This document shows, in pieces, positions 22,881-35,061 of a DNA stretch of 64,000 bases (positions are counted from its first letter, which is position 1; each line of letters opens with the position of its first letter). The notes under the pieces were generated by a model, which did no database searches, was not told where the DNA came from, and worked only from the letters and a program-made list of their open reading frames with translations. This stretch comes from Ophioderma brevispina. Lineage: Eukaryota > Echinodermata > Ophiuroidea > Amphilepidida > Ophiodermatidae. The position numbers were made by a program, and so were the translations under genes. The stretch is taken from the NCBI GenBank assembly GCA_023653785.1, contig JAMKCH010078773.1, forward strand, positions 62,001-126,000. Direction: 5' to 3'.

Positions 22881-23649
22881 TTTTTAGAACGCTCGGTTTA
22901 ATGGTTCAAAATGTGTGGAATGTGCTCAGATAATGTCTTTTGTCCAGGTTTGCAATATTCAACACTTCAATAACTTTAACAATGACAGTAAAAAATCACA
23001 AATACTAATAAATATGTCATTAGAATGACAGATTTTATTCCGGTAAGTGGCAAAATAGGATTAGAAACGGTTGCGTTAAAAGTGCAATCCTCTTTCAGCT
23101 GATTTGACAGCAGATGTCTCAGTCTCCTCTATGTTATGTTACAAATGCAGGTGGTACGAAATAAGATTTTATTTTTGCAGTGGTTATATTTTTGTGAATT
23201 TTACAAATCAACATGAAAATGCAAAATACAAAACCACCAAAATTGTATTAAAAAAATAAAATAAAATTATGCTGCTAACAGGTTCTTGGAAAACGTCAAA
23301 TTATGCACAATTTTAATGTTGAAAAATCATGAAAAATTCTGTATGCAAAAATTGTGCCTTTTACACTATTTGCTTGCTGATGTAGATGGGCCTAACAAGT
23401 TATCGGATTCTTGTCACAGCGAGTGAGTTTTTTGTACTTTTAATGGTCAAAATATTGTAGATTTTTGGTTTTCTATGAAATTCCAAACACTCAGTCAAGT
23501 GTAAGAGTGATGGGTAAAATTTTGTGAATGGGTGGGAACTGGTCTCCCGAGTTGCCTTTTTGGGTTTAATTGTAATCTCTTTGTCCTATTCAAAATCTTA
23601 TTACTCTGAAAGACAAGTTTCTATCTCATCCCAACCTATATGGGGTCTC
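22881..23649. other. No gene or element seen
   Basis: AT-rich sequence, probably intronic or intergenic. Confidence 0.45.
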
Positions 23650-23745
23650 CAGTGGCGTACCGAGGCAGTCGATCTAGGGGGAAGAATTCCCAGGTTGTCT
23701 TGCCAGAAGGGAAAATTTTTTAGTTGTCCCGGTGATTTGCTAAAA
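23650..23745 (-). mobile_element. MITE family H, copy 2, partial
   Basis: Begins cagtggcgtaccgaggcagtcgat and continues for about 95 bp to ggtgatttgctaaaa, then stops at the 1-kb direct repeat. Only one terminal repeat is present. Confidence 0.8.
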
Positions 23746-23763
23746 TAATATCTTGTCGCTTTG

Positions 23764-24769
23764 CGGCAGATCTCGAAGATTGGTGTTCGGGATATTGTTA
23801 CCAATAACAATAGGATGAATTGCATTGCCATTTTTTCGATACAACAGTTGGGCTGAACTTATCTGTCTGGTCGTGCTTCGTTGAACGCTATTGCCATGGT
23901 CACCGTTGACTGCTAACTACTTAGTTGGACGTCTGGATAATAAAACTCGTTAAAAAACGTGTTTCATTAATCGTGTTCACCTGCTTCTGTGTGTGTGGTA
24001 GTTTGTACCAAATTGGTGTTAATTGCGACCACCTCGTATTCCGGAACATTGCATATGGATAAACGTTCAGGTCATAGAATATGAGACTTTATGAATTAAA
24101 GAAATTCTAGCTGAGTTGCTTTTCATTTTATGAAACCTCTGAAAATATTTGCCAAATAAAATACTCTTAAAAATTGGGCAATCTTTCAAATTTTGGTGCT
24201 TCTGACATTTACATATATCCTAATTGTCAAATGGATGAAGTTGATAGAACTAGTTTAATTAAATTAATTCAATTAATTAATTTAATTAAATCAACTTGTG
24301 TAGTGTAAAAAGCAAAGGTTCGTGCTCCTGTTCTCCAGAAATTGTAAGTCAAACAGTTTGGAAAGTTTTAAATAACAGTTTGCCTTTTGTAAAATTCAGG
24401 AATGTATGGTATATTCAGAAATCAGGTGAAGTGTAAAAATACCAGCTTGCCTATACAGCAGAGTCGAGTATAGCGTGTAGGCCTAAATGCTAGCTTGCTG
24501 ATGTATTGGGTAGAGAGAGCAGTTTTGAAGTTGTAGTGATCCGATAAATCTTAACCTAATTTTGTCATGGGTAACATTTCAGTGTCCTTTTTACACCCAC
24601 CCGGCGGTCTACTTCCATGTCATACCAGTACTCATACCCACCGTGAGAATCTCAAAATTGCCAGACAACCGTAAAAAGTTAGCCATGTGTTGGCCCATAA
24701 ATGTAGGAGGCAAACTTGTATGTGTGGTAAGCATGAGCACTCTGCTAAGCTCTTTTGTGCAGAAGACAC
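23764..24769 (+). repeat. 1-kb direct repeat, copy 1
   Basis: From cggcagatctcgaagattgg to gtgcagaagacaca, nearly identical to 25375-26389 (a few substitutions and small indels). Contains the palindromic AT block tttaattaaattaattcaat near 24252. No TG...CA ends, primer-binding site or polypurine tract, so it does not look like an LTR. A short flank, ataatatcttg.cgctttgcg, stands before copy 1 (23745) and after copy 2 (26411), which suggests units of a tandem repeat. Confidence 0.85.
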
Positions 24770-24789
24770 AAAAAAAAAAAAAAAAAAAA
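24770..24789. repeat. A20 homopolymer at a breakpoint
   Basis: Twenty A lie exactly where copy 1 of the 1-kb repeat stops and the partial family H element begins. Confidence 0.9.
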
Positions 24790-24792
24790 CTC

Positions 24793-25030
24793 GAGTGGCG
24801 TACCGAGGCAGTCGATCTAGGGGGAAGAATTCCCAGGTTGTCTTGCCAGAAGGGAAACTTTTTTAGTTGTCCCGGTGATTTGCTAAAATTAAGTCTGAAC
24901 TTGACTAAATGCACGCTTATCATGTGAAAAATTACCGAATATACTTTAATTTTGGCCAAATTTAGGCTGAAATTGGTCGAAATTCCCTGCAAAAAGAGGG
25001 ATTGAAATGCATATATGATGGTCCAGAGAG
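24793..25030 (-). mobile_element. MITE family H, copy 3, partial
   Basis: Starts gagtggcgtaccgaggcagtcg, runs through aaattttggccaaatttaggctgaaattgg and fades near 25030 before the second inverted end. Reverse relative to the copy at 57182. Confidence 0.75.
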
Positions 25031-25065
25031 TCAGGCTAGTGACAGATGTAGTCAATTGGGTAGCC

Positions 25066-25200
25066 ACCTCAAAATACTGACCTAAGACTAGGCTTGTTTG
25101 GACTCATTTGAATATATTATTCATAATGATTCCAAATATGGTCATGAAAATACTTATTTTGAATTATTTTGAAATCAAGATTTAAAAAAAAATTGAACTA
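25066..25200 (+). repeat. Interspersed repeat family B, copy 2 (partial)
   Basis: Contains aatactgacctaagactaggc, ttgtttggactcatttgaat and atgattccaaatatggtcat, which define the family core. Confidence 0.7.
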
Positions 25201-25374
25201 AGGGCTGTGGTTGCCTACATGGCCCAGAGGTGTAACGGGAGGCTGTAGCCTTAGCAGTGCAACAAAATAATGCATTGTGGTTTGGTCGTGTAGCCGCACA
25301 AGACATGTTGAAGGAAAACAACTCCTGGGACTTTTGCTAAATAAGCAGCAAAAACACCGCTTCTTTTGACGGTT

Positions 25375-26389
25375 CGGCAGATCTCGAAGATTGGTGTTCG
25401 GGATATTGTTACCAATAACAATAGGATGAATTGCATTGCCATTTTTTCGATACAACAGTTGGGCTGAACTTATCTGTCTGGTCGTGCTTCGTTGAACGCT
25501 ATTGCCATGGTCACCGTTGACTGCTAACTACTTAGTTGGACGTCTGGAAATAAAACTTGTTAAAAAATGTGTTTTTGTCCAATTTAAAAAAATTGTTGGT
25601 TTTTGTTCACCTGATTCGTGTGTGTGGTAGTTTGTACCAAATTGGTGTTAATTGCGACCACCTCGTATTCCGGAACATTGCATATGGATAAACGTTCAGG
25701 TCATAGAATATGAGACTTTATGAATTAAAGAAATTCTAGCTGAGTTGCTTTTCATTTTATGAAACCTCTGAAAATATTTGCCAAATAAAATACTCTTAAA
25801 AATTGGGCATCTTTCAAATTTTGGTGCTTCTGACATTTACATATATCCTAATTGTCAAATGGATGAAGTTGATAGAACTAGTTTAATTAAATTAATTCAA
25901 TTAATTTAATTAAATCAACTTGTGTAGTGTAAAAAGCAAAGGTTCGTGCTCCTGTTCTCCAGAAATTGTAAGTCAAACAGTTTGGAAAGTTTTAAATAAC
26001 AGTTTGCCTTTTGTAAAATTCAGGAATGTATGGTATATTCAGAAATCAGGTGAAGTGTAAAAATACCAGCTTGCCTATACAGCAGAGTCGAGTATAGCAT
26101 GTAAATGCTAGTTTGCTGATGTATTGGGTAGAGAGAGCAGTTTTGAAGTTGTAGTGATCCGATAAATCTTAACCTAATTTTGTCATGGGTAACATTTCAG
26201 TGTCCTTTTTACACCCACCCGGCGAATCTACTTCCATGTCATACCAGTACTCATACCCACCGTGAGAATCTCAAAATTGCCAGACAACCGTAAAAAGTTA
26301 GCCATGTGTTGGCCCATAAATGTAGGAGGCAAACTTGTATGTGTGGTAAGCATGAGCACTCTGCTAAGCTCTTTTGTGCAGAAGACACA
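25375..26389 (+). repeat. 1-kb direct repeat, copy 2
   Basis: Second copy of 23764-24769, with a small variable segment near 25575-25600 and continuing directly into acggtgtacgtaatatttc, without the poly(A) seen after copy 1. Confidence 0.85.
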
Positions 26390-26754
26390 ACGGTGTACGT
26401 AATATTTCAAAAATAATATCTTGCCGCTTTGCGACCGATTAAAAAGTACAGGTCATCATTGTGGCCTGTTCTGGGGGTGGTACAATTACATATTTTGGCT
26501 TGGGCAGTGAAGGCAAACCAAAATGGATTCCACTAAAAATAGGAAACCCATATACCTTATCGTGACTGAGAGGAACCTTGCGACAAATTCAAGATTTCAT
26601 AAAAAATCTTGTGGGACCCAAAAGAGCCTTAAAGGCCTCAAAACAGGCTTTATTTTCTCACAGAATATATTTAATTTTTTGGGGGAGAGGAAAAGAATAT
26701 ATTTTGGCTAAAAGTGTGGGAACTGTACAGAGACTTGTGAACTTTGCATTTGTA
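26390..26754. other. No gene seen
   Basis: Includes the short flank copy ataatatcttgccgctttgcg; otherwise nothing assigned. Confidence 0.45.
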
Positions 26755-27059
26755 TTAAAGGTGCTCATTTAAGTGTATTATGTTCTCTACTTCGTTATGA
26801 GCCTGGCACTTTCACTCATCAAGTTTCATAGGAAACAAACTTGCAGTTTTGATGGTAGAAGCAATAATACATAATTATTGCAAAGCCGTATTTACTATAT
26901 TGATGGCTAACCATTAAAACAACACCTTTTTGTCTCTATCTTGGGAAAGAATTGGATTTGATGGCTGAAATTTTCAGGATGGCAATGAGAAAAATATACC
27001 TTTATACTTCTTGCGGGTAAATCAGGGAGTCTCAATGACGATCAGAACAAGCACCTTAA
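26755..27059 (+). mobile_element. TTAA MITE family D, copy 2
   Basis: Between TTAA 26755-26758 and TTAA 27056-27059. The left end is partly altered (aggtgctcatttaagtg), the right end gacgatcagaacaagcacc is typical. Confidence 0.85.
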
Positions 27060-27309
27060 GTATTTCTAGATTTCTAGCCTCTTTGGTATGATTCAGCATG
27101 CATTGGCTCACAGCCTGACTGCCTGGTAATAGACTGTATCATTACAAGTCATTTGGAATTGTCAGCACAGTGTGTCTCCATGGGTTAGGGACAAGGTGCA
27201 ACAGTTGTTAACCTTTTCATTTGAACTTGACTCTATAACCATTTGGTAATGTAGTGATAAATGATCCCACTGCACTGCAGTGTGCTGTCTTGGTCAGGCT
27301 TTTGGCTGG

Positions 27310-27588
27310 GCACTTCACTGCAAGCACACCCTGCACCAAGAGAAGATTTCAGTAGCTTCCCACAATGCATTGCTTCCAATGGAGGTTTTTGTACAGGTAC
27401 TGATGTGAATCATTTATAGAGATGAAACATAGCTAAAATGACAGTACTGATCACAAACTTGCATTTTAAGAATGTTTCATCTCTAACGATTCACATGACT
27501 ACCTGTACAAAAACTTCCATTGGAGGCAATGCATTGTGGGAAGCTACTGATATCTTCTCTTTGGCATGCACTTCACTGCAAGCACACC
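27310..27588. mobile_element. Foldback element between 21-bp direct repeats
   Basis: Inverted arms at about 27334-27429 (aagagaagatttcagtagct ... gagatgaaaca) and 27472-27565 (gtttcatctctaacg ... ttctcttt) surround a loop of about 40 bp. The 21-bp word beginning gcacttcactgcaagcac occurs exactly at 27310-27330 and 27568-27588, immediately outside the arms. Confidence 0.85.
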
Positions 27589-27680
27589 ATTCAATCCAAG
27601 GAGATGTGTACAGCTTCGTTCCATCCAGGAAGTGATTTGGCCACGTTGGTCAAGCTGCCAAGAGTGGATGTTTGGGAAAG

Positions 27681-27892
27681 TACGGTAAAAGTGGAAATAT
27701 TTGCGCTACATTAATTTTTGCATTTTTTGCGCACTTCTGAGGAGGCACAAAATTAAGAACATGCAAAAATGTTATTTGTGTGTAACTTTATGGATAGCTG
27801 AAAAAAAAAAGCGAATTTAAAAACAGGTGACAATTCTGAAAATGGCGGAGGCGTGAAAAATTCCACACGCAAAAATTACCACTTTTACAGTA
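27681..27892. mobile_element. MITE with TA ends
   Basis: Left end tacggtaaaagtggaaatat, right end complement of attaccacttttacagta: about 24-bp inverted repeats with TA at both borders, consistent with a mariner-like non-autonomous element. Confidence 0.75.
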
Positions 27893-28584
27893 AATGACAA
27901 AGGGATCTTACAAAACATTTAATTAGGTCCCTATTTATTTATTTATTTAGATATTTGGCTAAAAACATCAAAATTGAACAATATACAGACATATCAAGAA
28001 AAAGAAATATAAAAATTAAAATTGCCTTAGTGAGCTAGCCAGGAGGAAATCAGCAAGAAACCGCTATCATCCTATTGGATGTGACTCCTCCAACTCATGA
28101 GGCAACCACAACACAATTTTATAAAATACAAAAAAATTCCACTATAGGCCTACTCTGTCAAAATTCCTTTTCTCTGCATCAAAACTACACCCGCTTTCCT
28201 GCCAGACAGAACCATGACAAATTATGCGCAAGGGAAATACATAGATGCGCATTACATGCAGCAATTCTACGCACATTTATGTAGATGACTATTCCAGAAA
28301 AGGAATTGTGACTGTGACTATAACAGTGGCTAACTCTTACTGTCTTCTAAATCACCTACAAAAGCACTTATATTCAGAAATAGATTCCATCAATTTCACC
28401 AAACCAGATGCCATCTCACATGATTGACATCCATAATAGGTCAAAGTGCATCAGAAATAAGATATCAGATTGTCATAAATAATATCTACCTCAAGCTCTC
28501 TCAGCTTTCTCTTCAATTCCTCATATTTTGTCATGCCATCACTTTGACATGGTTCACTAAAAAGTAATCAGAAAATTTCTCCCT
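27893..28584. other. No gene seen
   Basis: A short tttatttatttattta run lies near 27930; otherwise nothing assigned. Confidence 0.45.
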
Positions 28585-28656
28585 GTGGATGGTTCAATCT
28601 ATTTTGCGAAAATGGACCTCAGGGAAGGAGCCGAATCACGAAATGATACCAAACAA
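28585..28656 (+). pseudogene. Possible relic of an LTR-retrotransposon reverse transcriptase
   Basis: 24 codons read VDGSIYFAKMDLREG then AESRNDTK. The first part recalls the 'l-G---F-KlDLr-gyhq' block of Ty3/gypsy RT and the second the 'ESR--T' that follows, with the intervening residues missing. It is very short, so coincidence is possible. Confidence 0.25.
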
Positions 28657-30103
28657 GGGGGTTAGGACTTTCCTTTTCCCCCTTTCTCTATTTGTAGAAT
28701 AAGTTTATTTGAGTAAGATAAGCTCTAGCTCAAATGTCACAAATCATGATGTGCTTGGGGTAGTATGAATTTGTGGGCTGCAAAGGAAATGTGTCAATAA
28801 CCTGTCATTTTTTAAAGTGAAGATTTCACATGATTTCATTATGATCAGTCAATTATAGTTATCCCCCTTTGAGGAATTATAAGTGATTATAATGAGACAT
28901 AGGCCTATCATTCATTGTCCAGGTGCTTGACAGTTCTTGGCATTTCCTTAATTTTTCTCAATATCAAGGACATTTTGTGACCTGCATATTGAAATACTGA
29001 CCCCAGGGGGCTTTGTAGAATCTTGACCCAGAATGCTCTAAAAGTGGTAATTTTAGCACCATTAATATTCACACTTCAGCAATTTTTAATATTTTTGCTT
29101 GTTTATAAACTGCTATTTCCACGGTCAGCTTTCCTACATAGACCTATAGGCCTATCTATACAGAGAAAAAAATGTCCATACATTCTTAATATCATGTGAA
29201 AATTAAAGTAGAGCAAAGTTTGTTTTGCTTCTGCAGTATGGTAAAGCTAACTGTTGGGGACAGTTCATGCTGATGTAGAAGAAGCAAACTTGCTCTCATA
29301 TCAGAGCTCTGAAAATTCAAGATTAACATCAAGTTACCATGGTTACTTTGTGTCCACCTGTCCTTCTTATTTTCAAGAAACATTGCATGTACTTTACTGT
29401 AACAAGCTGGTAGGGTTTTTTTTTCTCCGTGACAAATATGTACACTGTAATGAGGCAATTCACACCAATTTTGTCAAATTTCTGCCCAAATTGGAGGTAA
29501 TCTGTAGTGGTGCCTCAGGCAATTTAAGAAACTGTTGGACAGATAAAATTTCATATTGATCCAATAATAATGGTCAGAAGTTACTCTGATTAGTAAATTA
29601 CGATAGGATTGATAGAATTGAAGACCCTTGACTAGACCAGTGAAATACCGTTCCCTCGGCCACTGTGAATAAATTCGCTGTCTACATTATGGTTTCAGAG
29701 TCATGAAAGAAATTATGTGATTTCTAAAAGTTTGATTTTTATGGTATTTCAAAATTCAACTTCTTGAATTCAAAGGAGGAATTCTTTGCTCAGGTTGTAT
29801 CTGTTTCCAAATATTACTAGGCTAAGTGTGGGGTTCATTATAATTCTTAAATTAAAAGAAATAATTACAAACACAAACAACAATCTTTGAGCATACCTTG
29901 TGCAAACTAAGCAGCAGGTGTTGTAGGGTTTTATACTCAAAATCAGCTTAACATGTGTGTGGTGTCATAGGGCTGTCTACTCATCCGGGTCACTTGCCGG
30001 TGCTTAGCCTTTATCATCGGCCCTCGTTGCGCAGTATCACTCCGCGACACACAACACTGCGCATACTTCTAATAAATCCTAATCTTAGTTCATTGCAGCC
30101 CTG
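28657..30103. other. No gene or element assigned
   Basis: A slightly CpG-richer patch at 29985-30060 (cactccgcgacacacaacactgcgc) has no clear exon. Confidence 0.45.
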
Positions 30104-30321
30104 CATTTTCATCCCTCTTTTTCGAGGAATTTTGACCAATTTCAGCCTAAATTTTGGAAAATTAAAGTAAATTCGGCGATTTTCGCGCGCTACATGCGCA
30201 TTTCGTCAAATCCAGACTTAATTGGAGCAAATCATCGGGACGACTTATGAATTTTGCCCCTTCTGGCGGGACGACTTGGAAATTTTGCCCCCTCGGGATC
30301 GACCGCCTCGGTACGCCACTG
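30104..30321 (+). mobile_element. MITE family H, copy 4, left-truncated
   Basis: Matches the family from gcattttcatccctctttttcg through ggacgacttggaaattttgccccctc to the terminal cgcctcggtacgccactg. The left inverted repeat is missing. Confidence 0.8.
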
Positions 30322-30875
30322 TCTTAAAGCAAACAAAATGTGGACTAAATATGCAATAAGAAATCACAGATAGAAAATGTTTTTGGGCAGAAGTAAATGA
30401 GACTTTCTTTTCCCAAAATGAATCTGATAAGCAGAAAGGTCAAGTGCATTGGCCATTTCAGTTTTCCCTGCTAGATTAGTTACTCAAACTCTGTTCAAAA
30501 TTCTCCATCAGCTGGGATAGGATTATGGTATAATTGCCCACATTGTTTAACCATGCAAATTGAAATCCACCAATGACTAGGTGCCATCAGTCAAAGAAAT
30601 ATTACCAAGTTACTTAAAGGTAGTTTTACAAAGTACACTCAACTCCCGGGATTATTTTAGAAAAGTTCATGACATCAGTGTAATGTGTAATCAAGCTGAC
30701 AATTTGAAATATTTATGGAAATGGTCAACTGCTTCAAGCTTTATAGTAATAAAACAAGTCTATATGATAAAGATTGAAAGAGAAAAAAGGAACTGATCTT
30801 TCTGAACTATACTCCTGATTCAAGATAAATACAGCACCATTTTTTGATTTATTTTATTTTATTGTTTTGCCAGAT
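30322..30875. other. No gene seen
   Basis: Ends in a long pyrimidine tract (30838-30872) that forms an excellent 3' splice site, ttttgccag, at the head of the array below. Confidence 0.4.
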
Positions 30876-31531
30876 GAAACAACTCAATAAACCTGAAATC
30901 CTTTGCAAAGCTGCCAATCATTAAATCCTTAAATTTGGGTGTGCAAACTTAGCACTACTACATCTGAAATTCTAAGCAAACTTAGCACTACTAAATCTGA
31001 AATTCTAAGCAAACTTAGCACTACTAAATTCAAATCCTAAGCTAACTGCAGCGATACTAAATCTCAAATCCTAAGCAAACCTAGCACTACTAAATGTGAA
31101 ATCTTAAGCAAACCTAGCACTACTAAATCTGAAATCCTAAACAAAACTAGCACTACTAGATCTGAAATCCTAAGCACACATAGAACCACTAAATCTGAAA
31201 TTCTAAGCAAATCCAGCACTACTAAATCTGAATCCTAAGCAAACTAAGCAGTTTAAAATCTGAAATCCTAAACAAACCAAGTTCTTCTAAAACTGAAATT
31301 CTCAGCAAACCCAGCACTAAATCCAAACCAAATCCAGCACTACTAAATCTGAAATCCTAAACAAAACTAGCACTACCAAATCTGAAATCCTAAGCAAACC
31401 TAGCATTACCAAATCTGAAATCCAAACCAAATTTAGTACTACTAAATCTAAAATCCTAAGCAAACCTAGCACTACTAAATCTGAATCCTAAGCAAACCTA
31501 GCACTACTAAATCTGAAATCCTAAGCAAAAC
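30876..31531 (+). repeat. 33-bp tandem array, readable as an 11-residue repeat
   Basis: About 18 units of roughly 33 bp (consensus gcaaacctagcactactaaa + tctgaaatcctaa). One plus-strand frame has no stop and reads K-P-S-T-T-K-S-E-I-L-S per unit; it stays open for three units, then six, with single-base deletions (for example near 31036) breaking it. Degenerate units (KPEILCKAAN) already start right after the splice-acceptor-like ttgccag at 30872. Because 33 is a multiple of three, an open frame in perfect repeats is not by itself proof of coding. It may be a repeat-encoding exon or a minisatellite. Confidence 0.8.
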
Positions 31532-31565
31532 TTTGACTTCTGTTACCACTTTTCTTAAACATGCT

Positions 31566-32549
31566 AAGCCCGTGTGTATACTGCCACTATCGTTACCGCG
31601 ATGCTGCCGATGACTTTGATCATCGCAATACCGCCGCGATAAACGTCCTGTATACCCGAGCGACAAATGTTCATCTCGCGGAAGTGTTGCTGTATTCTTT
31701 TTATTGACAACTACTGTTGCCAGTGGATATTTTTTCATAACAATTTAGAGTATATTTACCCCGACTACATACATTCCGTATTTTGACGAATAGCTCTGGA
31801 TTACGAATGAGATCCAGCAAAACTAGAATAGACGAGCAATATTATTTACGATACTAGGTCAAATCCATGGTTACTAGGTTATCCATGCCTGTTGATCAAG
31901 TAATATAGAACGGAGATGGACAATATGGCATTTTGATTCTGGCAAATCAGTACATGGTCTGGACTATTTTGTATTGTTTTTACCATGGAAGTTTCGCACA
32001 TCTTCAAGGATTTTGCATGACTTTTATCATTGTTAAAATGCCCAGTTTGATGATGACCAGTTAGTAGTACCTACATTTGTACACGGGGGTGGCCATACAT
32101 GCAACATAGGATGCGGAGCTCAGAATAGAATCGGTGGGTAAACAAAATATTTCGTACTAACCGCCAATAAACATTCGTTACTATATCCTAAAATTCATAA
32201 TGCCTTCATAGGGAATAATTACTATTTTTCGACTACATCCATAGCTTTACTAATGTCCTTTAATGTATACTTCATTGATGAGTATTGTTGTAGTTTATCG
32301 GGTGATAGGGAGATTTTAAGAGCAGGTTCAGCTTGGTTTTTCATGAGGTCATCGCCCGACCTTGGTTCTAGAAAAGCCATCAGGAATTTCGCGGCCGCGA
32401 TACGCCGAGAGTTGACAAATTCAACTCTCTGCGAAGGATAAAAAATTCATCGCGCGATAGAAATTCTTTCGCAGAGGCAATAAAAAATCGGGGTCAAGTC
32501 CATCGCAGCCGCAATATCGCAGACGAGAAGTGGAGTATACATCGGGCTT
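31566..32549. mobile_element. ~985-bp element with terminal inverted repeats
   Basis: Left end aagcccgtgtgtatactgcc, right end complement of ggagtatacatcgggctt. Subterminal CpG-rich words (gcgatgctgccgatg; catcgcagccgcaatatcgc) are also inverted. No transposase frame is visible. A second, noisier copy is at 35384-36382 inside the duplicated block. Confidence 0.7.
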
Positions 32550-34403
32550 CACCCTGAAATCCCATGCTGACTTAGGACTGCTATAGAGTTACACAAAGCA
32601 CCAATTTTATAGGATTAGATTTCTATTTGTGCACAATGCAGTACCAGTTGATTTACAGGGGTTACTCATGCTGAGGCATTCACCCATGCATTTTGTGTGC
32701 TTAAAAGTTGTGGTGGCACTATTCAGTACTATTTTCCGGGGACTATTTTTCCAAGCTCTCGTAATTCAATGTCCAAGCTGTTCCTGCAAATGTTTCTACT
32801 TGCCAGATACACATGAAGCCATGTAAGCTTACTGTCTATCATGACTGGCATCTCAAAAACCATACAGGTCTTTTCAATTTAAGTACATATGTAGGTCGGG
32901 TCGTTGAACTACAACAAGAATTTGACATGCGGCCTCTACAAAATTGTACGTCTATTACTATAACAATATGCTACTGCTTAAAAATAAGAAACACGTTCAT
33001 GTATCCATTCAACCTATGCCTACCTTGTCAACCGTACTTGATAGGCATGTCGAAATAATCTTAATCCTATATCCGATTCATCTAAATTCCAGCACCATAA
33101 TCCTGGCCTCCTTCAGCGAGGAACAAATTGAAATGGAATTTAACTTATGTGTGTCATGTTATCGGTTAATACCAATACAGTCAGGTTTTATTGTGTTAAA
33201 ACCCAATATCTTCTGTTTATGAAATGCCATTGAACTCGACATGCACTTCATTAATACAAATCTTCAAAAGAGGGGAAACTTTTGTGAAAGTTAAAATTGT
33301 GATTTACGACCATAAATGAATTTAAGTGCAATCCAGTCAGAAACATGGTATGCAAGAATCCATTGCTCTGCATGTGGTATTATTTTTACTTGATCACCTG
33401 GTTCTGGATGTTGATATTGGCAAAGTTATGGGCCATGGCCCTTTGACCCTATCTACATGTTGAAGTGTACAGCTGTTGCACCTGGTCCTGGTAGCTCCAG
33501 AGGTGATGTTTTTGCTGCAGATTTTTCCCCCCACATTGATTTAGATACCAAAATAGATCATGAATCCAGTTGAGAGGTGAGGGTTCCATGTGGGTATTTT
33601 GGACCAAAATATGGATGAATCATATTACGCAATGATGAATACGAAAGTGATCAATTACGATGATGAAATGTGAAGCAATTATTGATGATTAAAATGATCA
33701 AGGGTACACGGCCACTTCTTCATGGTAGTTACCCCACAGCTACCACCGAGTCAGACTGGATTGCATACCCACTAACGTACAACTCGCGGCCAGGATTCCG
33801 TGTATTTTGCCGCATAGACGGCTTTAAGGTACAAACATGGCTGTATGCACCGTCGTTTGGATGGTAGCTAAGTGGTTTCACCGGCTCTCAGCGCGCGCGG
33901 TATTCTCATGGCCATTTGTTTTTTGCTATTTTTTGGCATATATTTGCATTTTTATGAAAGGTGCGGGAATATGGGTTTTTGATGATGACGATGGAATTTC
34001 GTAATGATTTCACCGTTAAAAACGTTACAAAAATGCTAAACGGAGCCCAAGTGTATAGCGCCCTCATTTCATGAAATTTTCATCCACTCTCTCAAATGGC
34101 GTCGTGGTAACCGTGGCGTAGCTACGTGGTAGCTGCCTGTCTACTCCGATACTGTCTACTCAACTCTCTTCCCACCTTCTCTCCACCTAGTGGGCAATTA
34201 TGGACAGGCGTAGCCCTTGGGGTAGGTAAAGCAGAGAAGCCACATTACTGTACAACTAATAAACTGTGTACTTGTAAAGGCCCTCTCTTGCAGCTACCGC
34301 AGCGCAACTAGCCCAGTGTTACTGTGCAGTAGCTGCCGCGGTAGACATGGTGTCGCTGCCGTAAGGTACCACGTGAGTAAGAACCGGCGTGTAGCTTAAC
34401 CCT
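32550..34403. other. Interior of duplicated block, no gene assigned
   Basis: Several short open frames are disrupted in the second copy at 36383-38360, so none is supported. CpG-richer stretches with tagctacgtggtagctgcc and agtagctgccgcggtagac near 34110 and 34328 are partly inverted to each other. Confidence 0.4.
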
Positions 34404-34610
34404 TTCCACTTGGTAGATTCTGTGTAGGTTATTAACACGCAATCCAGTAGTTTTTGAGATGGCTTTCCCAAAAATACTTGCCGTCATTGGGAAGCATCTC
34501 AAAAACCACTGACCTCAAGACTAGGCTGTTTGGAAATCATTTGAATGCCTTCTTCATGGTGATTCTGAATATGTCATGACTAATCACCAATTGTTGAATT
34601 TTTTTGAAAA
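34404..34610 (+). repeat. Interspersed repeat family B, copy 3
   Basis: Contains cttggtagattctgtgtagg, tttttgagatggctttccc, gcatctcaaaaaccactgac and the family core. The two 'gagatggc' / 'catctcaaaa' parts are inverted around 34460-34505. Confidence 0.75.
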
Positions 34611-35061
34611 AAAAAAGTTGGGGTCTTGATGCCTGTGTTGCCTGCTGATCATAAAGGATTATATGAAAGTGAACAATTATGATGATTAAAATGATAATCT
34701 ACGAAAGATCCTCTAATCATAAGTTGAGCTCTGTGACTAGTCAGCAATAAGCGAGATTATTGAGTTGTATATCATCTCAAATATGCACCAGAAATTCTGC
34801 AAATAGAGAACCAACCCACTAAATTTTAACAATGTTACATAAATCTTAAAGTTTATTTTTGTACCTGCATTCATTGATACGCCTTACCCCCTACCCAAGA
34901 GCATGAAAGCTGTTTGCGCAAAAAATCGACCACAGTAGTGACAGTATTTCACAAGCATTTGGCCCCATATGATCCATGCTGTAGGTGATTTGCATGGTGT
35001 AACTTGCCATATTTCTCTATTGGTCCCATTACCTTTCAATAAAATAAGTGATACAATTAAC

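Noticed and set aside
24562..25067. 121- and 152-codon frames on opposite strands
   Set aside because: They run through the A20 tract and a partial hAT-like MITE (poly-Lys or poly-Phe segments).
23764..26389. LTR retrotransposon with 1-kb LTRs and a 0.6-kb interior
   Set aside because: No TG...CA ends, primer-binding site, polypurine tract or gag/pol remnants; the interior is MITE and repeat debris.
30955..31531. CRISPR-like array
   Set aside because: Units are contiguous 33-bp tandem repeats without spacers, in eukaryotic sequence.
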